Below are positions 35,301 through 47,206 of a DNA stretch of 64,000 bases, one piece after another (position 1 is the first letter of the stretch; each line of letters opens with the position of its first letter). The stretch spans positions 3,632,686 to 3,696,685 of the forward strand of contig KL647296.1 of NCBI GenBank assembly GCA_000727475.1, in the 5' to 3' direction. Source of the stretch: Sarcocystis neurona (lineage: Eukaryota > Apicomplexa > Conoidasida > Eucoccidiorida > Sarcocystidae). The notes under the pieces are model-generated. The model saw only the letters and a list, made by a program, of their open reading frames with translations. It was not told the origin of the DNA and searched no databases. The translations under genes and the position numbers were made by a program.

Positions 35301-38300
35301 ATTAACGGACGCAAAAAGAGGTTACGGACAACGTGAAGTATGGAGGACACGTCGCAAATCTCAGGAGGGGAGACACCCTCGCCGTAGGAATTCACGTGGA
35401 AGATTTGAAGGTGAAGAAGAAGTTGATGTTCTGCTGAGAGCCGTAATGAAGGCCCAAATACCAGGCACACAGCAGCCAAGGAAGTCCGCAGGAAGCGACG
35501 CAGGCCGCTGCAGCTCCTCTCACGCCGAAGCTGCCGTCCCTCCTCCCATCCGTCTCCCCCTGCTGCTGTTGCTGCTGCCATGGAAACCACCTCTCTGCTG
35601 TTTTGCGGCGCGCTTCCTACTGCTGCTGCTGCCTGACGGTCAATTTGCTGCCGCTGCAGCTGCTCGTGCTGCCGCGTCGGCAGCCCCTCTCTTCGTGTGT
35701 ACGTGTGAAGCGACTCGTTTCTCCCTCTTTCGCCGTCTTCTCTCGAGGAACCGAGCAGTCCCTTCTTCCTTCGTATGTCTGTGGAAGGAGGTGTATACTT
35801 TCGTCTCTGTATCTCTGGACAAAAAGTGACCCCGTCCCTGTGTCTACACACGGGGAGTAATACACACCCACGCATAAGAGAGAGGAAAATTTGTAACTTC
35901 ACCTATGCGTAGACACATGCATGCATTACAACATATATATATATATATATGTATTCGTACGTACGTATGTGGTTGTGTACAGGGAAATAGGTATGTGTTG
36001 TACAGATATACAGACATATGTGTATATATATGAATAGAGACATATATACATATATATAAATATTTACACAGAGAGAGAAGGACAGAGGCATAGAGAGCAC
36101 GGGAAGAGAAGAAGGAAAGTGTGAAGGGACAAACGAATACATCCGAAAGGCATCAAAAACGACAGCTGCAAAGTCGTATCACAGGAGTCTACGTTCGCTC
36201 TTCTCATCTACAAAGAAATTGCAAGAAAAGAAGAGAAGTGAAGAAAACACGTCCGGAGGACGCACAGAACGAAAGGACCTTCCACCAGCAGAACTCGCTG
36301 CTGCTTTTCCTTCTCCTCCTCCTCCACTCTCTCGCTCGGTGTCTCCTGCCGTCTCCCCCTCTGTGTGTCTCCTGCTGTCCCCCTCTCTCTGCGTGTCTCC
36401 TGCTGTCCCCCTCTCTCTGTGTGTCTCCTGCCGTCTCCCTCTCTGTGTCTCCCTCTCTGTGTGTCTCCTGCCGTCTCCCTCTCTGTGTCTCCCTCTCTGT
36501 GTGTCTCCTGCCGTCTCCTTCTTTCCGTCTCCCCCGCGTTCTCCCTTCTGTCCTTCTCCTCTTTTCGTCTCCTCTTCGTTCTTCTCTGTGCTTCTCTGCT
36601 TCTGCCGCCGTTTCCCGTTTTCCGCTGCGGCGCGCGGGGGACGCAGGAGCAGCAGAACAGCAGCAGCCCACCCCACACCAGCCCGCGCGGCACGTACCAG
36701 CATGGCGAGAGCTCGAGCGTCTCTGCAGAAAATTAGGTGACCCTGCAAAGGGGCATCAGCAAGGCAGAAACCGCGCACAAATATATACGCAGAAGAAAGC
36801 TACGAATGACTTCTCTTCCTCCGTTTCCTCCTCTGTCTCTTCGACAGGTGGGAGCAGCAAACGACGTTCACACGCAAAAAGCTATTCGCTATCGCGTCTC
36901 TTTTCTTCGTTGTATCTCTTTTCTTCGACACATGGCAGGAACCTACCACACATGCAGAGAAAACTATCCATCACTTTCTCTTCGTCTCCCTCCCTTGCAC
37001 ACACAAACATCCATATCCGCATACACGGCAAATTCTCCACGCACACCCGTATATGTGTGTGTCTGCGTGTGTACGTACACCGCATACCACACATATACAC
37101 ACACCGGTGAAAGCACACAGATTTATCTCTCCTATATCAATATACACATATATATATATATGTGTGACATACATATATACATATATATATGTGTGTATAT
37201 GTTGAAATATGTACAGAACGATGTATATAGGTGTGTAGGTTTAGATAGAGAGATAGAGAGACACATCTGCGTATAAGAGAAGAGAAAAAGATTGGCGGGT
37301 GAATTTGTCCAGAAACGCCTACGAAGAAACTTCTTCTCCTGACAGCAGAAAAACCCTCCACACCTACTGCCCCACACACGGAGACAGAGACGGCTCCGCA
37401 GAGAAGCAGCAAAGCGTCCCCAGCAGAGAAAAAGTGCCTTCCTCGCAATTGCCAAAGCGACAGCACTACCTGCTGAGACTGCCCACACATGTGTGCATGC
37501 ATATAAAGGAGAAGAACCGACGGCGTGTACATATGCATAGTAATTTCACTACCTACACGAAGAAGAAAGTCACCTCACGTACATCTACACACTCGTACAT
37601 ATATACAGAGAGAGAGATATATGTATAGGTAGATAGATAGGTAGATAGGCGGGTACATGTAGACACAGACACGTACACGGAAGTGGATGTAATAAAGACC
37701 GGTCCTCGTCAATACTCATCAAAATTACTACACAGATATATACACAGGTAGGTACCTATACACATTCATACAGCCAGACATATACACGTGTATGTGCGTA
37801 TACATCTACATTCATACATTCATATATATATATATAGACGTGTACACAGAAATCTATGTAAAAACACAAGTGCATGCGTCACTACTAATCAAAAAAATAC
37901 GACCATACATATATACATGTAGGCAGTGAATATATACACACATACACACAATCATATAAGTATGTGTATGTGCGTATACACATGCAGCGGCACATACGTA
38001 GGACAAAAAGAGAAATCCTCACAAACATATATGTGTGAAGATACGTGGGAATCCTCCTCCCACATGTATAGAAATACGAAGGAAAACAGTTACTCTCCAT
38101 CTTTCTCTCGATATATATGTACGTGCCCTTTAAATACAACACGTCTATTGATTGAGACATATATATATATATATATATATACATACGTACATGTGTATAT
38201 ATATACACGTAGACGGACATACATATATGTATACATATGATGACGCGGTACGGCCCAGACGGCCGCAGAGACACACGTGCGTAGATACAACTGAATCCCA

Positions 38301-41300
38301 GCGCTGATGTATGTACACATATATACATGTTTGTAGAGTTTGTTTTCTACGTGCATATGTATACATACACATATATGTAGAGACATGAATGCGTAGCCTT
38401 TCTTGCTATCTCTCTTTTTCTGTTTCTCGTGCCAGTGAGAAGAACAGGGGCGGGTCTGGGGATTACCTGACACTGCCCGTAGCGCTGTTCTTTGCGGTAC
38501 GCGTCTGCTGCCGCTCGGTGTAGACGCACATCTCCGAAAGGCTGCGCGGCAGAGCGGGAATTTCGAATCGCCCTGGACATCGTGAGACAGAAACAAAGGG
38601 CAGAGACAGAAGCAGAAAAGGAGACACAGATGTAGACGCAGCAGGAGCGGCAGCAGCAGCGACCACAAGGCAGCTGCTGCAGCAACAGCAGCGGCACGAC
38701 CTCTGCAGCGGCAGTACCGGCAGCAGCGTGACGGCCCCAGCAGCAGCAGCAGAAGCGGCAGCAGCAATAGCGACGGAGACCGGGCGGCAGGAGAAGACGA
38801 AGCAGCAGCGGCAGCACGAGCCGCAAAAGCAGCAAAAAAGAACAGCGTCACCGACAACGCCAAGATAAGCGCAGCAGCAGCAGCTTCAGCAGTGCGCCGC
38901 AGACAGCAACAAATTTTTTTTTCGGCGAGACAGCGTTACGGCAAAAGCGGCAGCAGCGCAGTCGGGTGCTGGGAAGAAAAACAGCAGCAATACTACATTT
39001 TCTCGTCTCTCGGAACTCGTATATCCTCTCAGCAGCTCTTCATCCATCCCCACAAAAACCACCGTCATACCACATGCATTCATCTATTCATACACATATA
39101 AATATCTAAATTATGTACACAAATATACATACATATATATATACTTACATATCTACCTATATATATATACATACGCATATGTAGATATCGATATGTCTCT
39201 ACACACATACTACGTATATACACATACACATATCTAAACCACATATAGATACATGCATACATGAACTAACATATATAAACGGGTATGAACACATATTCAC
39301 ACATATGTGTACACGTAAATCTATCTATCTATATATATATCTGCATAGGTATAGAAAAAAGTGCGTGTTTATATATATGTGTAAGAGGTCGCTGGAGTGT
39401 ACATACACTCCTCTGAGGTGGTCCGGTAGTGCTTGTCTCTTTTGTTGTTTTGTCTGTCACCTGTTGATAAATTTGTACTTTCCGCGGCCTCTTCCTCCGG
39501 CTTCTGCAATGGCGTAAAAGAGCTCCCTGATCTGCAGGCGGCGAGCCCGTCCGGTACGTACATGCAACAAAGAAACAGCAACATACGCTGGAGCTCCGTG
39601 TCTACTTTTTCCGCATTTAATCCTGAGAAAGACGTCCCCCTTGACGCGCGCGCCCGACGCAGTTCATACGAAACGAGCCAAAGAGAAAGGGAGGTGAAGA
39701 CGAAAACTCCGACCGACACAGAGAAAGACAAACAGAAAGAAAAAGAGAGGGTGAACTTTTTCCAAGGACATGGCAGCCAAAGACATGCATAGACATGAGA
39801 GATACACACACGGGGACGTCTGAAGGAGATTCTACCGCTGCAGTCCTTCGACCAGCTTGTCTCTCCCCGTCTCGCCGAGGAGCGTTGCAAGAGAAAACCG
39901 GGAAGGGATACAGAAAAAGAAACGCACAGAAAAGTGAAGGGGAGACACACAGAAAGAGAAACGGAGACGGACAGGAAAGAGACGGGGAGACATGAAGAGA
40001 AACGGAAGATGAAAGAGGGACAGACAGAAGAGAGACGGGGAGGCAGACAGAAAGGAGACGGAGAGACACGAAGAGAAGCAGAAAGTGAATAGAGAGACAC
40101 GGGGGAAGAGAAATGGAGACGGGGAGACAGCGACAGAGACGGAGACGGAGACAGCGGCTGAGACGGAGAAGAATAGAGACACACAGAAAGTGAAGGAAAG
40201 ACAGAGAGGGAGAGGATCTTTCACAATATTCCCGGCTTGAAACACGGAGACAAGTGCCCCAGGGCGAGGGAGCTGCTGAGAAGACGACGACACTTCTGCG
40301 GGTACTTCGCCCCCGCGGCAGAAACGGCAGCAGCACTGGTGCGCACGTCCCGTGTGTTGCAGCAGCCTGCGCGGTGACTTCCCTCATAAGAAAAAGAGAG
40401 GAAGGGGAAATCGAGTAGAAGACGTGTTTCTCGGTTGCAAATAGTCGCGTCGCATCAGCGAGGGAGAAGAAACCAGGAGGAACGTAGCCACCCCGTTGAA
40501 ACGAGCAGGAACATGACGACGGGGTAAGGGAGCGCTGCCCGCAGCAGTGCAGCGTACGACTACTCACGACGGAGACGCGCACAGAGAGGAGAGAAACAGC
40601 AGCAGCAGTCGTCGAAGAAGAAGCACCGCAGCAGCGTCGGTTGTGTCGACGAAGCAGCGCGGAGACGAGACGTCGCCTGCAGCGTGCAGCAACGACTCGA
40701 AGGGGAGACGGCGAGACGCAGCGAAAGAGAAACGAAAGTGCGCGCGAAGAAGAAGAAGAAGAAAAGGAGGGCAACGTGCGCGGGGGAGAAGAAGATTTAC
40801 GCAGGGTGAGCAGAAACGAGTGCGGTAAAAGAAATGGCGAGGCCTGCGAAGACGACAGTGGGGTGGTGAAGAGAAAGAGAAGATCGAGCGGCACAGAAAC
40901 TGCAGCAAACTTGTGGAGTGAAGGAGGGAACAGACGTTTACGAAGCGAAGATCCACACGCGGCAGGCTGGGGCGGCGAACCGATGCAAAACGGATGGCGA
41001 GACGCGCTGCAACGCAAACGCGTGAGGAGACGGACGACGAGGAGACGGCGGAGGAGAAAACGGGGAGACGCAGAAGAGAAAATTGGGTGACGCAGAAGAG
41101 ACAACAAAAGAGGGAGGATACTCGTAAGGAAGACCTCACGCATCGCAGCAGCAGGAACATGTGTGCAACGTCATATGACTGCAGCAGCAGCGGCAGCAGC
41201 AGCAACTGCGCTGCGACGAACTTGTGGTTCGTCAACAACACATGCACGCCACCACCTATGGCTGTTCCTTTTGGGCTGTTTTCCCCCTACTATTGCTACT

Positions 41301-44300
41301 AAAATAAACAACTCCTGCGAAGCTGTTCCTCTCCCGACTGCCTCCATCGTTGAAAGAAGACGTGCACGCGCGGGCAGCAGATAAAGATGAAGCAGCCGCA
41401 GGCAGCAGCAAAGAGCTTCTTCCCATTCCTCTCGAGAGTGCAGGGCCCACAGACGTGGCCTCGCCGAGATCTTCTGCAGACTACGAACTGCAGAGACGCA
41501 CGAGCGCGCAGCTGGCCTTTGCTTCACTTCTCCCTTTCTGCGACTTTTTTTCTTCCTCTTCCTCGTCGAAACACGTGCAAACCTGGTGGCACACCACCTG
41601 CTTTGTGTTTTGCTGGCGGAATTTCTGGTCCCGGGACGGCCGCCTCGCCCCGCGCGGGTGCATTTCCCATCTAACAAATACGCGTGTGCCTGCGTGGATG
41701 AATTCCTCACTGCCCACCTCTCCCAGGGAAGTGAATGGCTAGCTGCGGCTCCACCAGCTCCTACGTCAATCGACGTCCGCAGACACTTATATCTACGGAC
41801 GGTGTGGGGGGCACACAGACGGAGACACACAGCGAGCGAGACAGAGACAGCGAGCGAGACAGAGACAGAAAGCTTTGCAAGAAATGGCGGAGAACAGTTC
41901 TTCAACAGACAGTACTACCCCACCATCACCCTCGAACGCTTCTGTGAATATGCAAGTGGATCCCCGCAGCGGAAGAAAAGAGAGGAGGAGACACTCACAG
42001 AGAGGGAGACGGGAAAGGACAGAAAAAAAGATGCTCCTTCACGCTTCACTCGGTGAAAAGGAAAAGAGAAGAAATGGGTGTGGAAGTGCGAGGAGAGGAC
42101 GAGGAGATCAGACGTCGACTGCAAGCGCGCAGAGGCGCAGCAGAGAAGCGCAGCAGCACACGAGAAAGACGACCAGAGAGAGACGCAGAGGGAGAGCAGC
42201 AGAACCGAGGCGGGGGAACAACTTCGTCGAGGACACAACAAATAGACGGAGGTCTACACGGAGACGTTTATGATTGACTGGGTGGGCAGAGGAAAACTGC
42301 CTGAACAGAGACACGGGTGCCGAAACAGCAGGAGACACTTCCGCACGGAGTCGACGAAGAGCCGCAGCGACCGAAGAAAAAACGAAGGAATCCACAGAAA
42401 AGCAGGTGTCCACCGTTAGAACAGAGAAAGTGAAATACACAGGGACACAGACATATTCACACATATATGCAGAAAGTCAGAGATACAGACACAGACACAC
42501 CAATACATACATAGAGAGGGAGATAGAGACACACACATACATATATGTATATTTGTGGAGAGAGAAGTACATCGACGGAGTAGCATGTGTAGAAATATAT
42601 GGAGATTTGTACGCACACACACACACAGATAATGGTACAGACAAATTGAGGGTGGAACGATACGAAGATGTGTACTTGGGTTTCCTGCAGAGAAGCAAGT
42701 TGCATGCGTCTAAAGGAGTGTGTGTACATCTTGTGACGTTTTTCCCAAGAAAAGGCGGCAAAAGTGGGGAGAGAAGAAGACTCACTTGCAGAACATGCTC
42801 CTCATCCATGATGTGTTCTTCTTCTAGACACGAAAGCAAACTCATACTCAAGTCCACAGCAAGTTCTTCCTGCTGCAGCGCTGCACACACCAACAGCAGC
42901 AGTCGCGCAAGAGGCGCCCCGCAGCAGCACACCACAGCAAAAAAGACACTTGCAGAGTCTACCGTACGGGCAGCAGCAGCAGGAGCTGCAGCAGAAGCAG
43001 GTACTGCAGCAGGGCAGCAGCAGCAGGGAGAGCAGCAGCCGGAGAAGCAGCGGCAGGAGCAGCGCAGCAGGGGAAACAGCTGCAGGAGCCGCGGCAGCAG
43101 CAGGAGAGGCACAACAGCAGAGCAGCAGCAGCAGTGGCATAAGCCGCAGTGGTGGCAGGGCTACAGTAACAGAGAGAAGGGAAGAAAAGAAGCGGCAGCA
43201 CGAGGGGCAGCAGGCACACGGGAAATTGCATAGGAGAGTCACTGCTGTCGCTGCTGCTACTGGTGCTGATGCTATAGCTCGTGCTACTACTGCTGTTGTT
43301 GCTGCTGCTCCTGCGCCTGCTGCTTCTGTTCCTGCTGCTCGCCCTGCGGGTGCTGCTGTTGCTCTTCCTGCTACCCCTGCTGCTGTTCCTCCTGCTGTTG
43401 CTGCTGCGGTTGCTGTTGCTGCTGCGGTTGCTGTTGCTGCTGTTGCTGCTGCTGCAGCTGTTGCTGCTGCTGTGTGGGGTGGCAGTGTTACAGGCGAATT
43501 TCAGGGCATAGTAACGACAGAGTTCTGTTGCCATCGTGAAGTCCTGCTTGGCTAGATATCTGGGAAAAAAGAAAACACAGCAGCACATCACTCACTATTC
43601 TGAGCAACACGAAAGGAACGACGTCATCTACACGCGAGACACACATTCAGATAAAAAGAAAAAAAGTCGCAGATACACACACATACATATACACATACAT
43701 ACATATACACATACATGCATATATACATATATACATATATATATGTATATATATGTGTATATGTATATATGTGTGTATATATATATACATATGTATATAT
43801 ATACGCATGCATATTTATACATATATCTATATACCCGAGATACGTCTCTACGCTCTGCAGTGACTCACAACGTGAAAATCTCAAGTCATAGTCGTGGTGC
43901 CATAATCTTATTTATATATACACACATATACATATATATACATATATATATATATACACATATATATATATGTATATGTGTATATTCATATGTACATTCA
44001 CATATATATATTTGTGTGTAATGTAACTCGGTGTATGAGGACGAAGAGAGTGTTCATACACCGGATATTCGCTTCCTGGGTCAAGATGAAAACTCCTCCC
44101 TGCACTATTCACGTAGAATCGAGGAACATGTCCGCACTCGCCCGCGACAGAAATATGAAAAGAAAGAGACACACACAAACACGCACACACAAAAAGACGA
44201 AGAAAAAAAAAGAAAGACAGCAGGTGCGCATCAAGCTGTCCATACACATATATATAATATTAGATATATTTATATATATAGTTATATATGTGTATACATT

Positions 44301-47206
44301 ATATATGCATATATACATATTTACTCTGTATGTATACATAGTACACACATATATTTAATACACATATGTAATACATATATAATATATATAACACATACGT
44401 ATATATTATATATATGTATATATCATATATATACATACGTGTATTTTATGTATATACATAACGTACATGTATATGGTGGTGCATATACAGAAACACTAGG
44501 GTAGTATAAATATGTAGTCAAACGGAGATGTATAGAGAGACACGAAAAAAGATGAAAGTGGGATCCTTCACAAAGAGCCGGAATAACGAGCTAATCTCTT
44601 CATATACATACATAAAGAGAGATTCACATATATATATATATATATGTACATGTATGGGTATATATATATATGTGCATGTATGGATATATATATATATGTA
44701 CATGTATGGATATATATATATATGTACATGTATGGATATATATATATATGTACATGTATGGATATATATATATATATATATGTACATGTATGGATATATA
44801 TATATGTGCATGTATGGATATATATATATATATATGTACATGTATGGATATATATATATATATGGTGCATGTATGGATATATATATATATGGACCATGTA
44901 TGGATATATATAGTATATATNNNNNNNNNNNNNNNNNNNNNNNNNNNNNNNNNNNNNNNNNNNNNNNNNNNNNNNNNNNNNNNNNNNNNNNNNNNNNNNN
45001 NNNNNNNNNNNNNNNNNNNNNNNNNNNNNNNNNNNNNNNNNNNNNNNNNNNNNNNNNNNNNNNNNNNNNNNNNNNNNNNNNNNNNNNNNNNNNNNNNNNN
45101 NNNNNNNNNNNNNNNNNNNNNNNNNNNNNNNNNNNNNNNNNNNNNNNNNNNNNNNNNNNNNNNNNNNNNNNNNNNNNNNNNNNNNNNNNNNNNNNNNNNN
45201 NNNNNNNNNNNNNNNNNNNNNNNNNNNNNNNNNNNNNNNNNNNNNNNNNNNNNNNNNNNNNNNNNNNNNNNNNNNNNNNNNNNNNNNNNNNNNNNNNNNN
45301 NNNNNNNNNNNNNNNNNNNNNNNNNNNNNNNNNNNNNNNNNNNNNNNNNNNNNNNNNNNNNNNNNNNNNNNNNNNNNNNNNNNNNNNNNNNNNNNNNNNN
45401 NNNNNNNNNNNNNNNNNNNNNNNNNNNNNNNNNNNNNNNNNNNNNNNNNNNNNNNNNNNNNNNNNNNNNNNNNNNNNNNNNNNNNNNNNNNNNNNNNNNN
45501 NNNNNNNNNNNNNNNNNNNNNNNNNNNNNNNNNNNNNNNNNNNNNNNNNNNNNNNNNNNNNNNNNNNNNNNNNNNNNNNNNNNNNNATATATGTGCATGT
45601 ATGATATATATATATATATGTACATGTATGGATATATATATATATATATATATGTACATGTATGGATATATATATATATATGTATGCATATTTAGAGTAT
45701 ACACGTAGGTGTGAAGAATCATGAAAAGCAGAAGAAATCTCCGTGGCGTAGGGGAGCGAAGTATTTCGTATGTGTCTTGGCGTTTGCAGAAATTCCTCGA
45801 CACCGCAGACACCTACCCGCTGCTCCACTAATTTCTACGTGATTCACTCCTCTTAAAACGTGTCCATATATGAAATACTCTTGACGTACAGCCCCAGAAT
45901 ATATATATATATATACACATATGCGTATGTGTATCTATATATATCTATACGTGTAGATGTTATACATGTATATATATGTACGTATGGTTATACTCGTATG
46001 TGTGCATGCATATACATATATATATATATAGGGAGAGAGAGAGAGAGAGCACATATTTATATATATATCCAGCGAGCCACAGCAAAGACGAAGAGAGAGA
46101 TACGTATATTGAGAGAGAAGTATATATATAAAGAGAGTGAGCACATATAGAGAGTGAGCGAGAGACCCCACACACATAGAAAGAGATACATACATTGAGA
46201 GAGAGAGAGAGATACATACATATATATATATATATGTATATATATATGTGTGTATATATATATACATATATATATGTATATATTTATGTATATATGTATA
46301 TATATGTGTATATATATATATATGTAGATAAAGAGGGAGACGACACATAAAGAGAGAGACACAGCATGTATGTAGAGAGAGAGAGATACGTACGTTGAGA
46401 TACATACATACGTATATATATATATATAAAGGAAGACAGCAAAAGGGAAACATATATATATACATATAGAGTGAGTGACGGACACTGTTGTAGGTGTAGA
46501 AAGGTAGGCAGGAATAGGTGTGGATATTACGGGTCGCGAGGGTGGCGATGGACGAAGACCGAAAAGAAGAGACGGTGAAGAAAAGAGCAGAGAAACGAAG
46601 AACAGCAGAGAGAAAAACGGGCACACAGGCACCTACAGCAGGGGAAGAGAAAAAAAGAGATACGGAGAGAAAAAGACAAAGACAAAAAAGCACCCACGGC
46701 CTGCCACTGCCTCTGGATAACTATACACACAAATATCTCCCTCCCCACATATATACATATCTGTGTCCATATGCACATATATATATATATGTACGTCTCT
46801 CTCTCTCTATATATATATATATCTCCCTCTCTCTCCCTATACATGTACAGATATATATGCATTTTCTTCCACTCGCTCTGTATATATATATGTGTCTCTA
46901 TGTATATGTGTATTTCTCCCACTCTCTCTCTGTAGACATACGTATATGTATGTGTACACTTTTTCTCTCTCCTTTACATGCCTATGTGCGTGTCCTTTTC
47001 TGTGCGTCTCTGCTTTTTGTGAGGATTCGTCACTTCTTTCTTTACCTGAAGTAGAGAGTCCTGACCAGCTGCTGAGCATCGTAGCAGCCGTCGGAAGAAA
47101 TTTTTTTGTCGATCGACGCGATGACGCGGTACGGCAGCTGCACCGTCCTCTCCCTGCCGATCCACCGTCCGCCCTCCACTTCTCTGCTTCCCGCTTCTCT
47201 CCGCAT
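32358..47206 (-). CDS. GET4: GET4 homologue (tail-anchored protein targeting), eight exons
   Basis: GET4 acts with Get5 to hand tail-anchored membrane proteins to the Get3 ATPase in the cytosol. Eight exons fit one frame: 47206-47046, 43559-43492, 42880-42786, 39587-39562, 38572-38467, 36742-36698, 34743-34600 and 32657-32358. They total 945 nt, or 314 residues, close to the human length of about 327. Key segments are [13 protein letters not shown]+[97 protein letters not shown] and the C-terminal [14 protein letters not shown]. They follow the order of human segments such as MYRTLYFRYMS, AADLSMLVLE, RALKWSSGGSGKLGHPRLH, EYSTSRGYRSEVD and LCEQYQPSLRRDP. The stop is TAG at 32360-32358. Exon 4 (26 nt) is the least certain. 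Only 6.4% of the span is coding. Symbol by homology. Confidence 0.84.
34090..34300. repeat. CAG tract in GET4 intron 7
   Basis: The plus strand reads CAG/GCA triplets (AGCAGCAACAGC and similar), so the transcript reads CTG. The tract lies between exon 7 and exon 8 and is interrupted by AAC and GGC triplets. It is non-coding in the GET4 model. Confidence 0.75.
36330..36520. repeat. Pyrimidine-rich tandem repeats, 28-nt and 40-nt units
   Basis: Two perfect copies of a 40-nt unit starting GTGTCTCCTGCCG occur from 36421 to 36500, with a partial third copy to about 36518. They are preceded by 28-nt variants containing GTGTCTCCTGCTG. The plus strand is almost all C and T apart from G in GTG. It lies in intron 6 of GET4. 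Confidence 0.8.
38640..38885. repeat. CAG tract in GET4 intron 4
   Basis: GCAGCAGC runs on the plus strand lie about 70 nt upstream, in transcript order, of GET4 exon 5. They are interrupted by GGC and ACC triplets. All three frames of the minus strand stay open here, which creates long spurious frames. Confidence 0.75.
39680..42450. repeat. Purine-skewed DNA in GET4 introns
   Basis: The plus strand is dominated by GAGACAGA, GAAGAAGA and AGAGACGG-type sequence, so the GET4 transcript is pyrimidine-rich. A (GAGACA)n-like array lies at 41818-41870. The skew opens long frames on both strands that I regard as non-coding. A small CAG tract lies at 40596-40640. Confidence 0.65.
42895..43490. repeat. 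CAG/CTG tract filling GET4 intron 2
   Basis: Intron 2 runs from the donor at 43491 to the acceptor at 42881. On the plus strand it reads GCAGCAGC in its low-coordinate part and GCTGCTGT in its high-coordinate part. In the transcript, AGC/CAG triplets therefore begin within about 25 nt of the 5' splice site. The switch in orientation near 43.2 kb makes a potential long hairpin. Confidence 0.75.
43660..44500. repeat. (TA)n and ATAC/ATGT microsatellites in GET4 intron 1
   Basis: Runs of TATATA, CATACATATA and TGTATATA occupy most of this stretch. Translated frames consist only of Tyr, Ile, His, Val, Cys and Met, as expected from the repeat. Confidence 0.85.
44641..45690. repeat. 26-nt AT-rich minisatellite around an assembly gap
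   Basis: Units of about 26 nt, each with GTACATGTATGGA followed by (TA)n, repeat from 44641 to the gap and resume from 45587 to about 45690. Units vary by GTACATG/GTGCATG and by (TA)n length. The gap at 44921-45586 (666 N) lies inside the array, so the true array length is unknown. Confidence 0.88.
44921..45586. other. Assembly gap of 666 N
   Basis: All bases are N. The flanks belong to the same tandem array, consistent with a repeat-collapse gap in GET4 intron 1. Confidence 0.95.
45895..46480. repeat. (TA)n with GAGA runs in GET4 intron 1
   Basis: The stretch alternates (TA)n, TATG and GAGAGAGA simple sequence. No coding content was seen. Confidence 0.75.

Noticed and set aside
34960..35829. 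289-codon plus-strand Glu/Arg-rich frame
   Set aside because: It lies inside GET4 intron 6 in purine-skewed sequence. It reads as Glu/Lys/Arg with a Leu-rich tail from CTG triplets, has no domain, and an equally long minus-strand frame covers the same bases.
34784..35902. 372-codon minus-strand Leu/Ser/Phe-rich frame that looks membrane-like
   Set aside because: Hydrophobicity comes from CTT/CTC pyrimidine repeat, not from discrete helices. It is antisense to the purine-skewed tract and overlaps the GET4 acceptor region.
36121..37110. 329-codon plus-strand frame with CVSPAV/CLLPSP repeats
   Set aside because: It translates the 28/40-nt CT-rich tandem repeat; antisense to GET4 intron DNA, with no conserved domain.
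39617..41143. 508-codon minus-strand frame, Ser/Leu/Pro-rich
   Set aside because: Pyrimidine-skewed intron sequence; it is interrupted by true GET4 exon phases and has repetitive CVSPSL-type wording from the GAGAC repeat.
42950..43555. 201-codon plus-strand Gln/Ala frame
   Set aside because: Antisense to GET4 intron 2; it reads the CAG and CTG halves as Gln/Ser/Ala and ends over GET4 exon 2.
44641..45690. Regularly spaced repeats considered as a CRISPR array
   Set aside because: No distinct spacers: units are contiguous AT-rich minisatellite copies, and the genome is clearly eukaryotic.
44518..45828. Long frames of Tyr/Ile/His through N bases
   Set aside because: (TA)n/GTACATG minisatellite and a gap; no coding meaning.
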